Below, one piece after another: positions 23,597-33,175 of a DNA stretch of 60,000 bases. The notes below the pieces were generated by a model, which did no database searches, was not told the origin of the DNA, and saw nothing but the letters and a program-made list of their open reading frames with translations. Source of the stretch: Owenia fusiformis (taxonomy: Eukaryota; Annelida; Polychaeta; Sabellida; Oweniidae); contig CAIIXF020000008.1 in assembly GCA_903813345.2 (NCBI GenBank), forward strand, positions 35,738,867 to 35,798,866, written 5' to 3'. Position 1 is the first letter of the stretch. Each line of letters starts with the position of its first letter. Made by a program: the position numbers and the translations under genes.

Positions 23597-24602
23597 ATGC
23601 AGTCTCAACAGGTCAACAAGTCGAGGGCTGGTGGCAGTGTTGCCATTTTCCAGATAAGCGAAACCATTTCGATCGATGTAAGGAAAGGGGACTACGCCAA
23701 GCCATACCTTTTGTTACAGGAAAAAAATTGGAGCAATGACACGGACTCCTACGCTTGTAAAAGCATACTAGTCACGGTGTGTCAGTGGAGTTCACTCAAG
23801 ACTAACTTCCGTAATATCAAGGATTTGGTTGAACGTGTGAAAAGTGGTAAACTTGAAATGTCGATGGACTTGGGGGAGAGGAGGTTACTGAGGGTAGTCG
23901 TCAAACTAAGCGCCGATGGTGTTGTTGTCACCTTCCAACGAGTTAGAAGCAAGCCAGATGCGAGTGGGTCTATGCGATCGAGTATTACTCTGACATTGAG
24001 TGACATGGATAAACTGGAAAATTGGTTCTGTGTCGTGACCAGCTGCATCAGGGACAATTCCGATGTACCTATAGTAGATGGTAAGTTAAATTTTCAGTTA
24101 AACTATAATTGTATAGAGCTACGTAAAACATGAAACTTCTTTTTAAGTTACCACTGTATTTGCAAAGGGTTGATCTTAAAAAACATTTTTTTTGTTTATG
24201 CTTGCAGGTATAACAGACCCGAGTCAGTATAGATCACCCGGGGTTACTGATCGTAGCGGTCTACCCCCCAAACTACGCCCAACTAAACTGAATTTGGCTA
24301 AAACAGTCACAAGTGTGGGGACGCAGACAGACTTCGTGGATGGGTTCCATCAAACTGTGCCGCAGACACCTGTCACTCAACTAGACAACCCGTTCAAAAT
24401 GTTGAACCCCGACTACATGTTCGACGAGGCAGCCAGTGTTTGTAGCAGTACACAAGGGTTCGGCAATATCAGCCCTATACCCATGGACATTCATCAATAT
24501 ACACCGCTAGCAAAACCCGAGGACTTTACTTTTGGTGCTAATAGTGCTTCTGACAATAGTAACCCATTTGGCTACTACAGTCCAATCTCACCTACTCTGT
24601 AA
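23597..24602 (+). CDS. Two-exon 292-aa protein, possible tandem PC4-like ssDNA-binding protein
   Basis: Exon 1 is 23597-24080 and exon 2 is 24208-24602; the 127-bp intron has GTAAGT and TTGCAG, and phase 1 is kept. I recognise no close family. Residues about 15-70 read as beta strands followed by a helix, with SIDVRKGDYAKPYLLLQEKN then KSILVTVCQWSSLKTNF, which recalls the transcriptional coactivator PC4 fold (strand, K/R loop, then a strand-Trp-helix unit). Residues about 90-155 repeat the pattern (LRVVVKLSADGVVVTFQRVR then SITLTLSDMDKLENWF). The C-terminal 130 residues are proline-, Asn- and acid-rich and probably disordered, as in many single-strand-binding proteins. First gene after the left TIR. 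A role in replication as an SSB would fit; this is inference from pattern only. Confidence 0.6.
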
Positions 24603-24852
24603 AGTAGTCGGGGGAGGGGTTTCAGTATATCTGTGTAAAATGGATAGTCGTGATTATTTAATTTAATTTAAAAGTAATAGGCAGGATTGTGCACTGTTGT
24701 GATTGTTACGTGTCGTTGTTGTACCTAAATATAATAAGTTGATTTATAAATAAATAAATAAAACCATATAGTGAAACATCGCCTCGTGTTGGTTTCTATA
24801 AGTAGCTGAGCCATTTTAATAATCAGTCATTTTAATCATTGCACTTGACACG
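24603..24852. other. Short intergenic spacer with polyadenylation signals
   Basis: Repeated AATAAA-like sequence (TAAATAAATAAATAAAACC at about 24748) follows the 292-aa gene and probably serves as its polyadenylation signal. The rest presumably holds the promoter of the ATPase gene. Confidence 0.4.
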
Positions 24853-25635
24853 ATGGAGACGAGAGGTGGCACAACGTTTTTATCTGAAACTGGTTTTAGA
24901 CCTTTTAGTTCATTCATATTAGCCGGGTCGAGTTATTCAGGAAAGTCGTATTGGCTGTACAAATTTTTGAAGGAAGCCCCAAACTTATATATAGAAAAAA
25001 CCCCCACGGCAGTGCTGTACTGCTATGGTATATACGATGACTTCTACGCAAAAATGGAATCAGAGATACCAAATTTTAGCCTACACCACAACAAGTTGTA
25101 AGTCAACACTCGCAGGGGCAGGAGGATGGACACCTAATGGTGGTAATCGACGATTTGGCAAACAATGCAAGTAAAGACTCATACGTCGAAGGCCTGTTCA
25201 CATATGGTGTACACCACGCTGGTGAGTTGCCAAGGGTTGGAATATAGCATTATTAAATTACTACCTGTGTTATTACGGTCTTTATTTATAGCGAGTGCAC
25301 CAAAGCGTCAAATCATGTTGAAACATATACTTGCAGGCCTGTCTGTCATGTACGTCCTACAGCAGATATTCTACGACGGTCCGAAGAGTCGAGTCATCGC
25401 AAACAATGCCCAATACATGTGTCTGTTTCGTTCGCCACGAGCCATGACAAGTGTCAGAATTTTGGCTTCTCAATTGGGCTTGGGGGATAAGTTGACTAGG
25501 GCATATAGCGATGCGATGGAGTCATCAAAATGGCCGTATCTTATAATAGACTTACATCCACTCGGTAACCCCAAGCTGCGTCTACTCAGCAAGATATTTA
25601 AAGATGAATATCCGACGGTGGTATATGAAGTCTGA
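24853..25635 (+). CDS. Polinton packaging ATPase (FtsK/HerA, A32-like), with one frameshift
   Basis: This NTPase is thought to pump DNA into capsids. The ATG at 24853 is followed by a Walker A loop, AGSSYSGKS (residues about 24-32). That frame stops at 25099-25101. The downstream part continues in another frame with the Walker B stretch MVVIDDLAN (about 25138-25164) and GLFTYGVHH, then a 115-bp intron (25222-25336, GTGAGT to TTGCAG), then the final exon 25337-25635 with LSVMYVLQQIFYDG, LFRSPRAM and WPYLIIDLHP, all typical of the family. The break is a single-base shift within about 25085-25101. The GTAAGT at 25099 with CAG 18 bp later does not mend the frame. It could be decay, a sequencing error or frameshifting. 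Otherwise the length (roughly 225 aa) matches Polinton ATPases. Confidence 0.85.
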
Positions 25636-25684
25636 CACGCTGGTTTTTTTTTCATTATCGCGAATAAAGCCGTGGCGTGAAGAG

Positions 25685-26005
25685 ATGAGCTCGCTACTTA
25701 AGCGACATATAAGCTTTGTGCGTTATTTGGTTGATTTAAAACAGGAGAAGGTGACACGTCGAGTCCTGCGCTCATTGGGTCGAGACCAGCTAAAGGCTAT
25801 ACTCGAAATAGTACATAATCTACTGCAAACTGTCATTCCCACCTCGCCGGCTGAACGCCAATCGTTATTAAAGAATCGTTTGTTTTACGAAAGACTAGTT
25901 GACAAACGTGTGCCGCTTAATACCAAGAAACGTTTACTATTGAGTAAACAAAAAGCCTTAATACACGCGCTGAGGATTGCCCTACCCCATCTGGATGCGA
26001 TATGA
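25685..26005 (+). CDS. Small helical basic protein of the Polinton/adintovirus core type
   Basis: 106 aa from the ATG at 25685; an earlier in-frame ATG at 25604 would overlap the ATPase end and add non-conserved residues. The pattern SLLKRHISFVRYLVDLKQEK, LKAILEIVHNLL, a short IPTSPAERQSL turn, RLVDKRVPLNTKKRLLLSKQ is one I know from small Polinton and adintovirus proteins next to the capsid genes: helical, basic, ending in a hydrophobic tail. They are often regarded as core or minor virion proteins; function is not established. The stop codon overlaps the next ATG as ATGA (26002-26005). Confidence 0.6.
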   Translation: MSSLLKRHISFVRYLVDLKQEKVTRRVLRSLGRDQLKAILEIVHNLLQTVIPTSPAERQSLLKNRLFYERLVDKRVPLNTKKRLLLSKQKALIHALRIALPHLDAI

Positions 26006-26556
26006 GCAACAACTTTAAATATGCGATGTTACCTATCGCCAAATACGAGCAAATGAAGGCCAAGTTGGACTCTTTAGCAGTTGTGTCGGGAATAAAAGAC
26101 AATAAACAAAGTGTCGCTGGTGCCAACGAGGTCGGTGCATTGAAAAGCGATAGTGACCTTGACTTGGCCACACCTGAGATGGCCACTACTTCTACTGATC
26201 AGGCTACTACAATGCGCGTCGAACCAGGGGGTGCCAGAGGCGATGTCAGAAGTATGGAGGGGACGGAGGTAGATAAAGCACCGACAAAACGACCCGCTAA
26301 GGACTCAATGGACAATAAACGTGTTCAAAAGATTAGAACCCTGGGGCACATTAATGATAATACCAAAAATAATAGATCTGTCAATCTGGACAATGGTTTC
26401 AAGTCCCGACATTATGCTGTTAAAAGTAAAATGGGTCGTTCCCCAAAAACTGTACCCCCCGGCATACTTGATAAAGACGTTAAATCTGTGGGGAAAGGAG
26501 TAGCCAAAAAGAGAAAAGTGACTAGATTTGATAAATCTAAATGGCTATCATTGTGA
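26002..26556 (+). CDS. Basic protein of unknown function with C-terminal nuclear signal (184 aa)
   Basis: Starts in a 4-base ATGA overlap with the preceding gene. N-terminal 30 residues (FKYAMLPIAKYEQMKAKLDS) look structured, residues about 40-90 are acidic and Ser/Thr-rich, and the C-terminal half is Lys/Arg-rich, ending in VAKKRKVTRFDKSKWLSL with a classical KKRKV nuclear localisation motif. It resembles in composition the 140-aa protein at 30522-30944. A DNA-condensing or minor capsid protein would fit its place among virion genes. No family recognised. Confidence 0.55.
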   Translation: MSNNFKYAMLPIAKYEQMKAKLDSLAVVSGIKDNKQSVAGANEVGALKSDSDLDLATPEMATTSTDQATTMRVEPGGARGDVRSMEGTEVDKAPTKRPAKDSMDNKRVQKIRTLGHINDNTKNNRSVNLDNGFKSRHYAVKSKMGRSPKTVPPGILDKDVKSVGKGVAKKRKVTRFDKSKWLSL

Positions 26557-26860
26557 CAATTGTGTTTTGTTTCACTAAAAATGTAAAACTGTACATTGTA
26601 GTGTAGCTACTAAATAAATGGATAAAAATAAATATAATGTAATCAGCAAACAATTTTGTCTTTATTTCTATTTACATTTTATTAATCAGGTGCTTACATA
26701 TATAAATACACATATACATAAATACATACATGCACATACCCAGCCACACACACACACACACACACACAGTGATGAGTGGTACATATACACAAACAACCCC
26801 AGCTATTTACATGTGATTAACATAAGACGAGACAAGTGTCCGCATTTTATTATTATTATT
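26557..26860. repeat. 3' spacer with (CA)n microsatellite
   Basis: AATAAATGG near 26612 may be the polyadenylation signal of the plus-strand block. A CA repeat runs at about 26742-26768, and a TTA/TTAT run at 26847-26860 leads into the insertion at 26861. No gene. Confidence 0.6.
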
Positions 26861-28475
26861 AGACTCCAGATGTAAATCTGGAGTCTATTGTTTTCGTCAG
26901 TATTCTTTATTATTATTATTCTTTGTTTATTATTCTTTCCCAGTTTCCTCGTTAACTAGAAGATATTGAGTCAAGTCTTATATATGGTCCATTTAGGTCC
27001 TAGATCTAGTTTCTCGGAAATTGGGTCAATTTTTTATCTAGGTCAAAGGTCAAGAACTAGGTCAAATCTTACATTTTCAACATTCTGTCATTTATCTTCG
27101 TCGTTGTTTATCGTAACTCCTAAATCTTTTTTTCATCATGTAGCTTAGAAAAAGCCAAAGCAAAGATATGACATTAGATTTTTGATTACACTTACCGATT
27201 TTGAAATATGGCGTCCAGAAAGTAGGTCACAATAAAAAGTTCTCCAAATTTAACATATGAGTTATGAATTAAGGGTAGAATTTACTCAGGAATCCGAATC
27301 TGCAAACCAAATATCGATCCGACTTCCGGTTCGAAAGTTATGGCGTTTTGACATTTTGAGAAAAATCGATCTGATGATATCCTTATAGAAAGTCAAGAGT
27401 AGCGAATAAAATATAGAAAAAATCATCCATCCTTCCTTCCTATCCTGTCTGATCATATCCTTCCTTCCTATCCTTTCCTTCCTATCCTATCCTTCCTTCC
27501 TATTCTATATCCTATCCTATATCCTATCCTATATCTATCCTATATCCTATCCTATATCCTATCGTATATCCTATCCAATCCTATCCTTCTTTCCTATCCT
27601 TCCTATCCTATCCTTCCTATCCTATACTATCCTATCGTTTCTTCCTATTCTATCCTATCCTTCCAATCTATTTTGGAAGGAAGGATAAGATAGGATAGGA
27701 TAGGAAGGAAGGATAGGATAAGAAGGATAGGAAAGAGGGATAGGACTGGACGACTTGGCTTATTCTGGACGACTCGGCTATATCCACCCCACCTATCCTA
27801 TTCAATCCTATCCTTCTTTCCTATCCTTCCTATCCTATCCTTCCTTCCTTCCTATCCCATCCTTCCTATTCTGTCCTATCTTATTCTTTCTTTGGATTCT
27901 ATCATATCCTATTCTATCCTTCCTATCCTCTCCTATCCTGTCCTATACTATCCTATCCTTTCTTCCTATTCTGTCCTATCCTTCCTATCCTATGAATTCA
28001 TCCATTCATCCATCAATCCATCCATCCATCGGCTTATTCTGGATGACTCCGCTTATTCTGGATGACTCAGCCTATTCTGGATGACTTGGCTATTTTGGAT
28101 GACTCGACTATAATATCAATCCCACCTATCCTATCCAATCCTATCCTTCTTTCCTATCCTTCCTATCCTATCCTACCCTTCCTATTCTGTCCTATCTAAT
28201 TCTTTCTTCGGATTCTATCGCATCCTATTCTATCCTTCATACCCTATACTATCCTATCCTTTCTTCCTATTCTATCCTATCCTTCCTTCCTATCCTGTCC
28301 TATCCTTCCTCCTATCAATCCATCCATTCATCCATCAGTCCAGCCATCCACCTGCTTATTCTGGATGACTCGGCTTATGCTGGATGACTCAGCTTATTCT
28401 GGATGACTTGGCTTATTCTGGATGACTCGGCTTATTCTGGATGACTCGGCTGAAAAAGGTCTTAATCTGGAGTCT
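26861..28475. mobile_element. 1.6-kb non-autonomous insertion with TATCC/TTCC satellite
   Basis: The left end AGACTCCAGATG at 26861 is mirrored by AATCTGGAGTCT at 28464-28475. The left end is also a hairpin (AGACTCCAGA, TGTAAA, TCTGGAGTCT, 26861-26886), so AATCTGGAGTCT occurs as a direct repeat at 26875-26886 as well. Inside: about 530 bp of unique AT-rich sequence (26887-27420), then long runs of TATCC, TTCC and related units on either strand (27420-28320), and several copies of GGCTTATTCTGGATGACTC at 27754-28450. ORFs here are translations of the satellite. It sits 15 bp beyond the protease stop codon, in the convergent gap of the Polinton. No clear target duplication. Confidence 0.65.
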
Positions 28476-28489
28476 GAAATTGAACTTGT

Positions 28490-28972
28490 TCAATTTCCAA
28501 AGTCTAGTTGTTTTAACATCCTCGTAAATTGTCTTATCAAAATGTCATTCTCTAATCGTCGCTCAGTGTTAAATCCGGCTAGGATTTCAGTCATTGACAG
28601 CCCTGAGCATCTCTGTAAACTTATGTAAACCGTGTAATCCCCGCAGGTGTCTGAAGTCGCTGCTTGTATATTTTTACTGTAGACAACGAGTGTGTACTTT
28701 TTATTCCGCCTGATAAAGTCTTTAAAAAACCGCCCATACTCGTACGGATGGCGCCCGAGGGAGCAAAAGAATTCCAAAGTTTTCGTTTTATGCTCAAAAA
28801 ACATCAGTGTCCAATGACCAACAACGCGTGTACTGTCCACCGTATTAGTTATGAAAATGTCTTGATTTGCCGACCGCTAGTGGGGCAGTAAATCACTGGC
28901 GCACACACACCCCACTCTCGTTTTCGTAGGTCTTTGCGAATAAAGTAGTGCTCGAACTGTATCAGAATCCAT
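28490..28972 (-). CDS. Adenain-like cysteine protease, with one in-frame TAG
   Basis: The Polinton maturation protease, related to adenovirus adenain, cleaves capsid precursors. The ATG at 28972 gives MDSDTVRALL, the normal family start, and CASDLLPH at about residues 24-31. A TAG then lies at 28877-28879 (codon 32). The same frame continues to 28490 with GHWTLMFFEH (catalytic His), a following acidic residue and NIQAATSDTCGDY (oxyanion Gln and catalytic Cys). All catalytic residues are downstream of the TAG. Full length would be 160 codons, near the family's size. Since the conserved block runs on both sides of the stop, an intron is unlikely; a nonsense mutation or stop readthrough remain. 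Confidence 0.85.
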
Positions 28973-29011
28973 GCCAGAGTCAGCTGTTCTCGATTATGTA
29001 TAGTAAACTGA

Positions 29012-30525
29012 CTAGGCTAAACAGTTGCGGGCGTAGTCTATTTGAAAGCTTTTCAAAAATGTCCCCATAACAATGACAGATACGGGAAGTGTCAAGGGGT
29101 TTTCAAAACCCAATTCCAAGCGTAGATTACCAGTTCTCTGGACAGGGAGTGTGTCCTCGGAGCCTGGATCGTTCTGGTACGTCAAGTTATACTGAAAAAT
29201 ACTGTAGTCCGAACCGAAATCTAGCCTCGAGATATCGTTGCCCTCGTGGGGGTCGAGGGTTGAAAATAGGTTCATGTGCTCCCTGACATATTGTTGACCT
29301 TTGCTTCGATCGAACACGGGTCTATAAGCCACTTCTGTCTGCGCAACACCATCCGTCAAACAGTTGATATAGCTGAAAATATCGAAGCAAGTTATCAAAC
29401 TATGTTTTCTGTTTGTTTTAAAGCCTAAATAAGCCAAACAACATTCGTTAATGTTCTATACAATTGAGGACATAGGGGTCCGATGTCTCTGTTAACGATA
29501 GTAATATGTTAATAATGCTGAAACAGCGACAATTTCAAAAATACTCACTTGACTTTGAAATCCTCGAACCGGAATGGATTCAGATTGTAACGACCTACAA
29601 ACCCGTCTGCCTTCACGAAACATACAGTCAACGTCTGGGGTATGTAGGAGTTGAACACGTTGTCCAGAACCGTATTGCTCAGGCCTTTGTTGATATTGAA
29701 AGTGCGCAGTTCGTAACTATCGTAGAAATATAAGGCATTCTTGGTTTTCAACATGTTATCGTGCGCCATCAGTACCCCTGGGCTAACCGTGACCATAGCC
29801 ATTCGCATGTACACGTCCTGTATTACGAGCTTGTATTTTTCAGACGAGTTTGTCATCAGCCTGAAGGCGGATGGTGTCAGTCGTATTTTAATCTCCAAAT
29901 TGGGTAATAAATAGCGACTAGTCTCGAATACGTCCTCTAACAAAGGGGCTTCCAAATCAACAATCTTAGACCCTTTTAAAAGTTCGGCTCTTTGGTAGAG
30001 ACCGTAATTTGATATTTTGGGGAGTAGCGCGGCGTCGTCTGTCGTTTCGTTCATGCCCGTGTCCTTATAATACAGAGAACCCTGTAACCGAGTCTACTTC
30101 ACCTCTGAGTTGTACCGCAAAAGTGTCTTTAAAATACTTTTGTACTGGTATGTGTAATTGGAATTATTTGTCAATGACTTCTGCTGTATCTCGACGTCGC
30201 AGTTGGCAAACTGTGTGTGAAGAATGAGATTGATGACCCCGACACTATCCAATGACTCTCCGTCGCCATCCAGTTGTAGATCGCTACCGTCATTTTTCAC
30301 AATTTTCACCTTACAGTGTAATTTACATTTCTGTAAATCGATATACTTGGCCGAGTTGTTGACGATATGAAAGTCGACAGGCTGGTTCTGCACTATAGGA
30401 TTAAGCGGCCTGAAATTGACGTAGTTCACCCCCAAAACGCTTGTATTTGTACCGGGGGGCTCGAAAAGTAAAAGGTTTGTGTTAACTAAGTCCCTACTAT
30501 CAGTCACTTTAAAAGAAGACATCAT
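29012..30525 (-). CDS. Major capsid protein (double jelly roll), with one in-frame TAG
   Basis: Forms the hexon-like trimers of the predicted Polinton virion. Exon 1 is 30525-29549 and exon 2 is 29372-29012, with a 176-bp GT-AG intron (GTGAGT; TTTCAG), phase 2 kept. Family landmarks are FKVTDSRDLVNTNLLLFEPP at the start, YIDLQKCKLHCKVKI, SNYTYQYKSILKTLLRY, GSLYYKDTG, and RTGNLRLELGFENPL near the end. A TAG at 30094-30096 (codon 144) interrupts exon 1 within a conserved stretch; reading continues in the same frame. A 21-bp GT-AG unit surrounds it, but removal would delete conserved residues and is far below known intron sizes in animals. Length is 445 codons counting the TAG, as expected for the family. 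The start overlaps the stop of the upstream gene (ATGATG). Confidence 0.9.
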
Positions 30526-30944
30526 CGACCTGTCTTCTGCTTCTTATTCTTCCGTTTGGTCGATGCCTTATCCACTGATATACCACTGAATACGGGTATG
30601 CTATTTGCACTAGAGGCGTTGACGACTGTTCTCTTCGTTGCCTTTTGAACGAGTGTCGGTGCTTTGTTGCTCTTTCGCTTTTTATTACCGACCTCGACAG
30701 TGGCGCCAGTACCCGTTTTATTAAGTATCTCGCCACTATTGCTTTGATTTTTTAAATCGGAGCGTGCCCGGTCTACCGTGGACTGGACGGGTGAACTTAT
30801 TGTGATAGGTGTAGCTGTTGGTATAACATCCTTTCTGGTGTCATACTTCACCCTATTACGCCCCTTACCAATTTGGTAGGGTTGAGCCGTCTTAAAAAAT
30901 GAAACCCATTTATCGTGTTCATCAACTAGGGGCACTAAATTCAT
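30522..30944 (-). CDS. Basic, low-complexity protein between penton and capsid genes (140 aa)
   Basis: ATG at 30944. Only the first 45 residues (DEHDKWVSFFKTAQPYQIGK) look structured; the rest is Ser/Thr/Lys-rich with two clusters, NKKRKSNK and KRKNKKQK, that look like nuclear or nucleic-acid-binding signals. Its TGA overlaps the ATG pair of the capsid gene. No family recognised. A virion core or scaffold role would suit the position and composition, and it may be a functional partner of the similar protein at 26002-26556. Confidence 0.55.
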   Translation of the reverse strand: MNLVPLVDEHDKWVSFFKTAQPYQIGKGRNRVKYDTRKDVIPTATPITISSPVQSTVDRARSDLKNQSNSGEILNKTGTGATVEVGNKKRKSNKAPTLVQKATKRTVVNASSANSIPVFSGISVDKASTKRKNKKQKTGR

Positions 30945-30955
30945 TTTATGTTATT

Positions 30956-31366
30956 TCACTCCGCTAGTCTCCTTCTCAAATGTAGTGTACAACTCGAGCT
31001 TCCACTGCCTAATGACAAGTCGCCCCCGGCGCTATCCTTTATGTATATACTAATAGACTCCACATCCCTTGGTAAAGCAGTCATGTAGAACACGTCGTTA
31101 AAAGTAGACTTGTGCACCATTGGTTGTAATCTTCTTAATATGGGTCCCTTATACGCGTTGTAGATCGAGCTGTCGATAATGTCACAAAACACATCGAGAC
31201 CCTTACTAGCATCAAGTGTAGAGTCCAAGTCCACCTCGCACAAACTGACCTCGTAATACCCACGCGACAACTCGAGACTACTAGGTAGCCTTATCGTAAA
31301 TTTAGAGGATGTGTTTGTTGTCGCGAAAAACTGTTTACTATCCCGATCACTTAGAAATAAATACAT
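30956..31366 (-). CDS. Penton-like minor capsid protein (single jelly roll, PY type)
   Basis: 136 aa from the ATG at 31366 (a GTG two codons earlier is less likely). The N-terminal MYLFLSDRDSKQFFATTNTS followed by FTIRLPSSLELSRGYYEVSL and CEVD is the usual start of Polinton penton proteins, in which the protein takes the five-fold vertices beside the major capsid protein. The C-terminal half (FYMTALPRDVESISIYIKDS) is strand-rich. Intact, without introns. It lies between the integrase and the capsid gene on the same strand, ending 11 bp before the next ATG. Expected length for the family. Confidence 0.8.
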   Translation of the reverse strand: MYLFLSDRDSKQFFATTNTSSKFTIRLPSSLELSRGYYEVSLCEVDLDSTLDASKGLDVFCDIIDSSIYNAYKGPILRRLQPMVHKSTFNDVFYMTALPRDVESISIYIKDSAGGDLSLGSGSSSCTLHLRRRLAE

Positions 31367-31433
31367 GTTCACCCGACTGTGTCTAGGCGGCTACTAAGTT
31401 GTGTGCGTTTGATACGGACACACAAACATTGTT

Positions 31434-32710
31434 TTAAACTGTTTCAATCTCGCTGACCTTCACCCAAGACCTAAACTTTTTAGGGTAATTCTTCCAATGA
31501 ACTAACGCCTCCCTGTTTTTACCCCTCCCCCGGTATCTGACCAGTTGTTCAATTTCGAATGGCTTGCTCGGGTCGTAATGCACTAATATTAACTCGGCTA
31601 CGTAGAACCACGATTTGACCGACTCACCCAAGAGGTCGGCCACCTTGTACATCTGAATACCCTGCCTCATAGCACGCTTCTTGATAACAAATATTTCCGA
31701 CCACTGTTTCAAACCCTGTTTATTGAACTTCCTGGGGACCTGTGATAAGCGCACATAATCCCCAAGTTTAAAAGTGTAGCGTGACCTAGGCTTTTTTAGA
31801 GTTGTACCCTTGAGGTTTTCGTGAGTATTGGTATTTTTTACCACCCCCTTTTTACCCTTTGAAAACTGAGCCTCGTAAAGTATATGTTCATTTTCATAAT
31901 TGACGTCTTTGGGTGCGTAGCCCATTATACCTCGATTTGGAGTTGCATTTATACCCTTGACAATATCTTGAAGGTCGTCTATGTAGCAATCCGTGTTCTT
32001 ATAACCCTGTAGTTTGACAATACGAGATCTAAGTTTCTTTATGGCCAATTCGGCCAGGGCTGCCTTCGTCTCACTGTTCTCGGCCGACATGTACTGAATG
32101 CCCTCAGACTTTAAGAACTTCTGGAACGCCCCTTTAAATTCCGAGCCTGAAATATGATTGCGAGGTCTGATTGGTGGTGTAGTTTGTGCGTGTGTCTGTA
32201 TGACCGATTGATTTTCAAAAAGAAATAGACCGATCTAATTTATTTTATGCCCTCCGAATATTCTAGAAACTCACCTTGGTCGGTAAAAACACGAGTTGGA
32301 AACCGACCAGGGTTGTTGGTCAACATAGTTTTAAAAGCCTGAGCAGCGGTGGCTGATTGAGTGTCTGTCATAGGTTCAACCATCAAATACCGCGATAAAG
32401 CATCCACCGCCACGAGTATGTACGGTAGTTTGCTGTTGGATTTTGCCGTATTTTTAAAAAAGGCAGTGTCTAACTGAAACTCGTCATTGAACCCGTACAC
32501 TATGTACCTCCTTCTTTTAAAACGCCGTCGCACGATACGGTTTAAAGTGTAGGCATCTTCTTTGGCCATAAACCGCTTTACCTGACCTAAACTGATTTTG
32601 TGTTTATTTTCCCTCTGGACAGCCTTGTAAAGGGCTTCCGGACTACCCAGAGACCCTTCTACTTTGGGGTTGAAGTAAATACTTTTCAGATACCTCTCTC
32701 TCGCACTCAT
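31434..32710 (-). CDS. Polinton integrase (retroviral-type rve) with C-terminal chromodomain
   Basis: Exon 1 is 32710-32275 and exon 2 is 32146-31434; the 128-bp intron has GTGAGT and TTTCAG with phase 1 kept. The product has 382 aa. After an N-terminal helical part with KRRYIVYGFNDEF, the DDE catalytic residues are visible as QLDTAF (about residue 79), VFTDQG (about 142) and, in exon 2, the glutamate of ENSETKAALAE. The SH3-like part is FKLGDYVRLSQVPRKF and the end is a chromodomain, FEIEQLVRYRGRG and ALVHWKNYPKKF. It joins element ends to the target with 6-bp stagger, matching the CGTGAA duplication seen here. Chromodomains may steer the insertion to marked chromatin. Intact. Confidence 0.93.
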
Positions 32711-33175
32711 ATTGACGGACTGATTTGAATGTGCCGAGTATGTGTATTATGTAGTTATACCCACCTATTCAGCAAAACCCCAGGTGGTAAAATATTACAT
32801 TTAGGATATATTTCAATGGACTGGGTTTAGTGTAAAGTGGGTGATTTCAGTTATTCATTATGTAATACTAGTATATAAAAAGAACAAACTACAAAAAAAA
32901 AATGTTGGTTTAAAATTTGATTTAATCTCTTTTGGCAGATCACTTTTATAACAATATTTTATTTCACTCCACATGTACATACAGGTGTAACGGTGTTTTA
33001 ACTATGATACAACGACGATAACAGGGTTTATAGGAGTCCTTCTGGCAGAAAATTTTTTGGCAATTCACAATAAACAATGTACAATACAATTTTGCGACAC
33101 AATTCAACATTATAACAATACACATATGTTTATGGGCCGTAAAATGAATACTCGTCAGGGGTGGGAACATTCGAC
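32711..33175. other. Spacer between integrase and polymerase genes
   Basis: About 465 bp without a supported ORF. AT-rich with TATATAAAAAG at 32873 (plus-strand reading) and an A9 run. It presumably contains the integrase promoter and the 3' end of the polymerase gene, both on the minus strand. Confidence 0.45.

Noticed and set aside
25099-25116. An 18-bp GTAAGT...CAG unit in the ATPase as a tiny intron
   Set aside because: 18 is a multiple of three, so removal leaves the frame change and a stop downstream; and the size is far below animal introns.
27755-28084. 109-aa ORF rich in Ser, Pro, Tyr and Leu
   Set aside because: Translation of the TATCC/TTCC satellite.
28868-28891. Short GT...TAG unit at the protease TAG as an intron
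   Set aside because: Its length is not a multiple of three and frames on both sides already agree.
30089-30109. A 21-bp GT...AG unit around the capsid TAG as a tiny intron
   Set aside because: Removal would keep frame, but the sequence on both sides of the TAG matches a conserved capsid stretch that would be lost, and the size is implausible.
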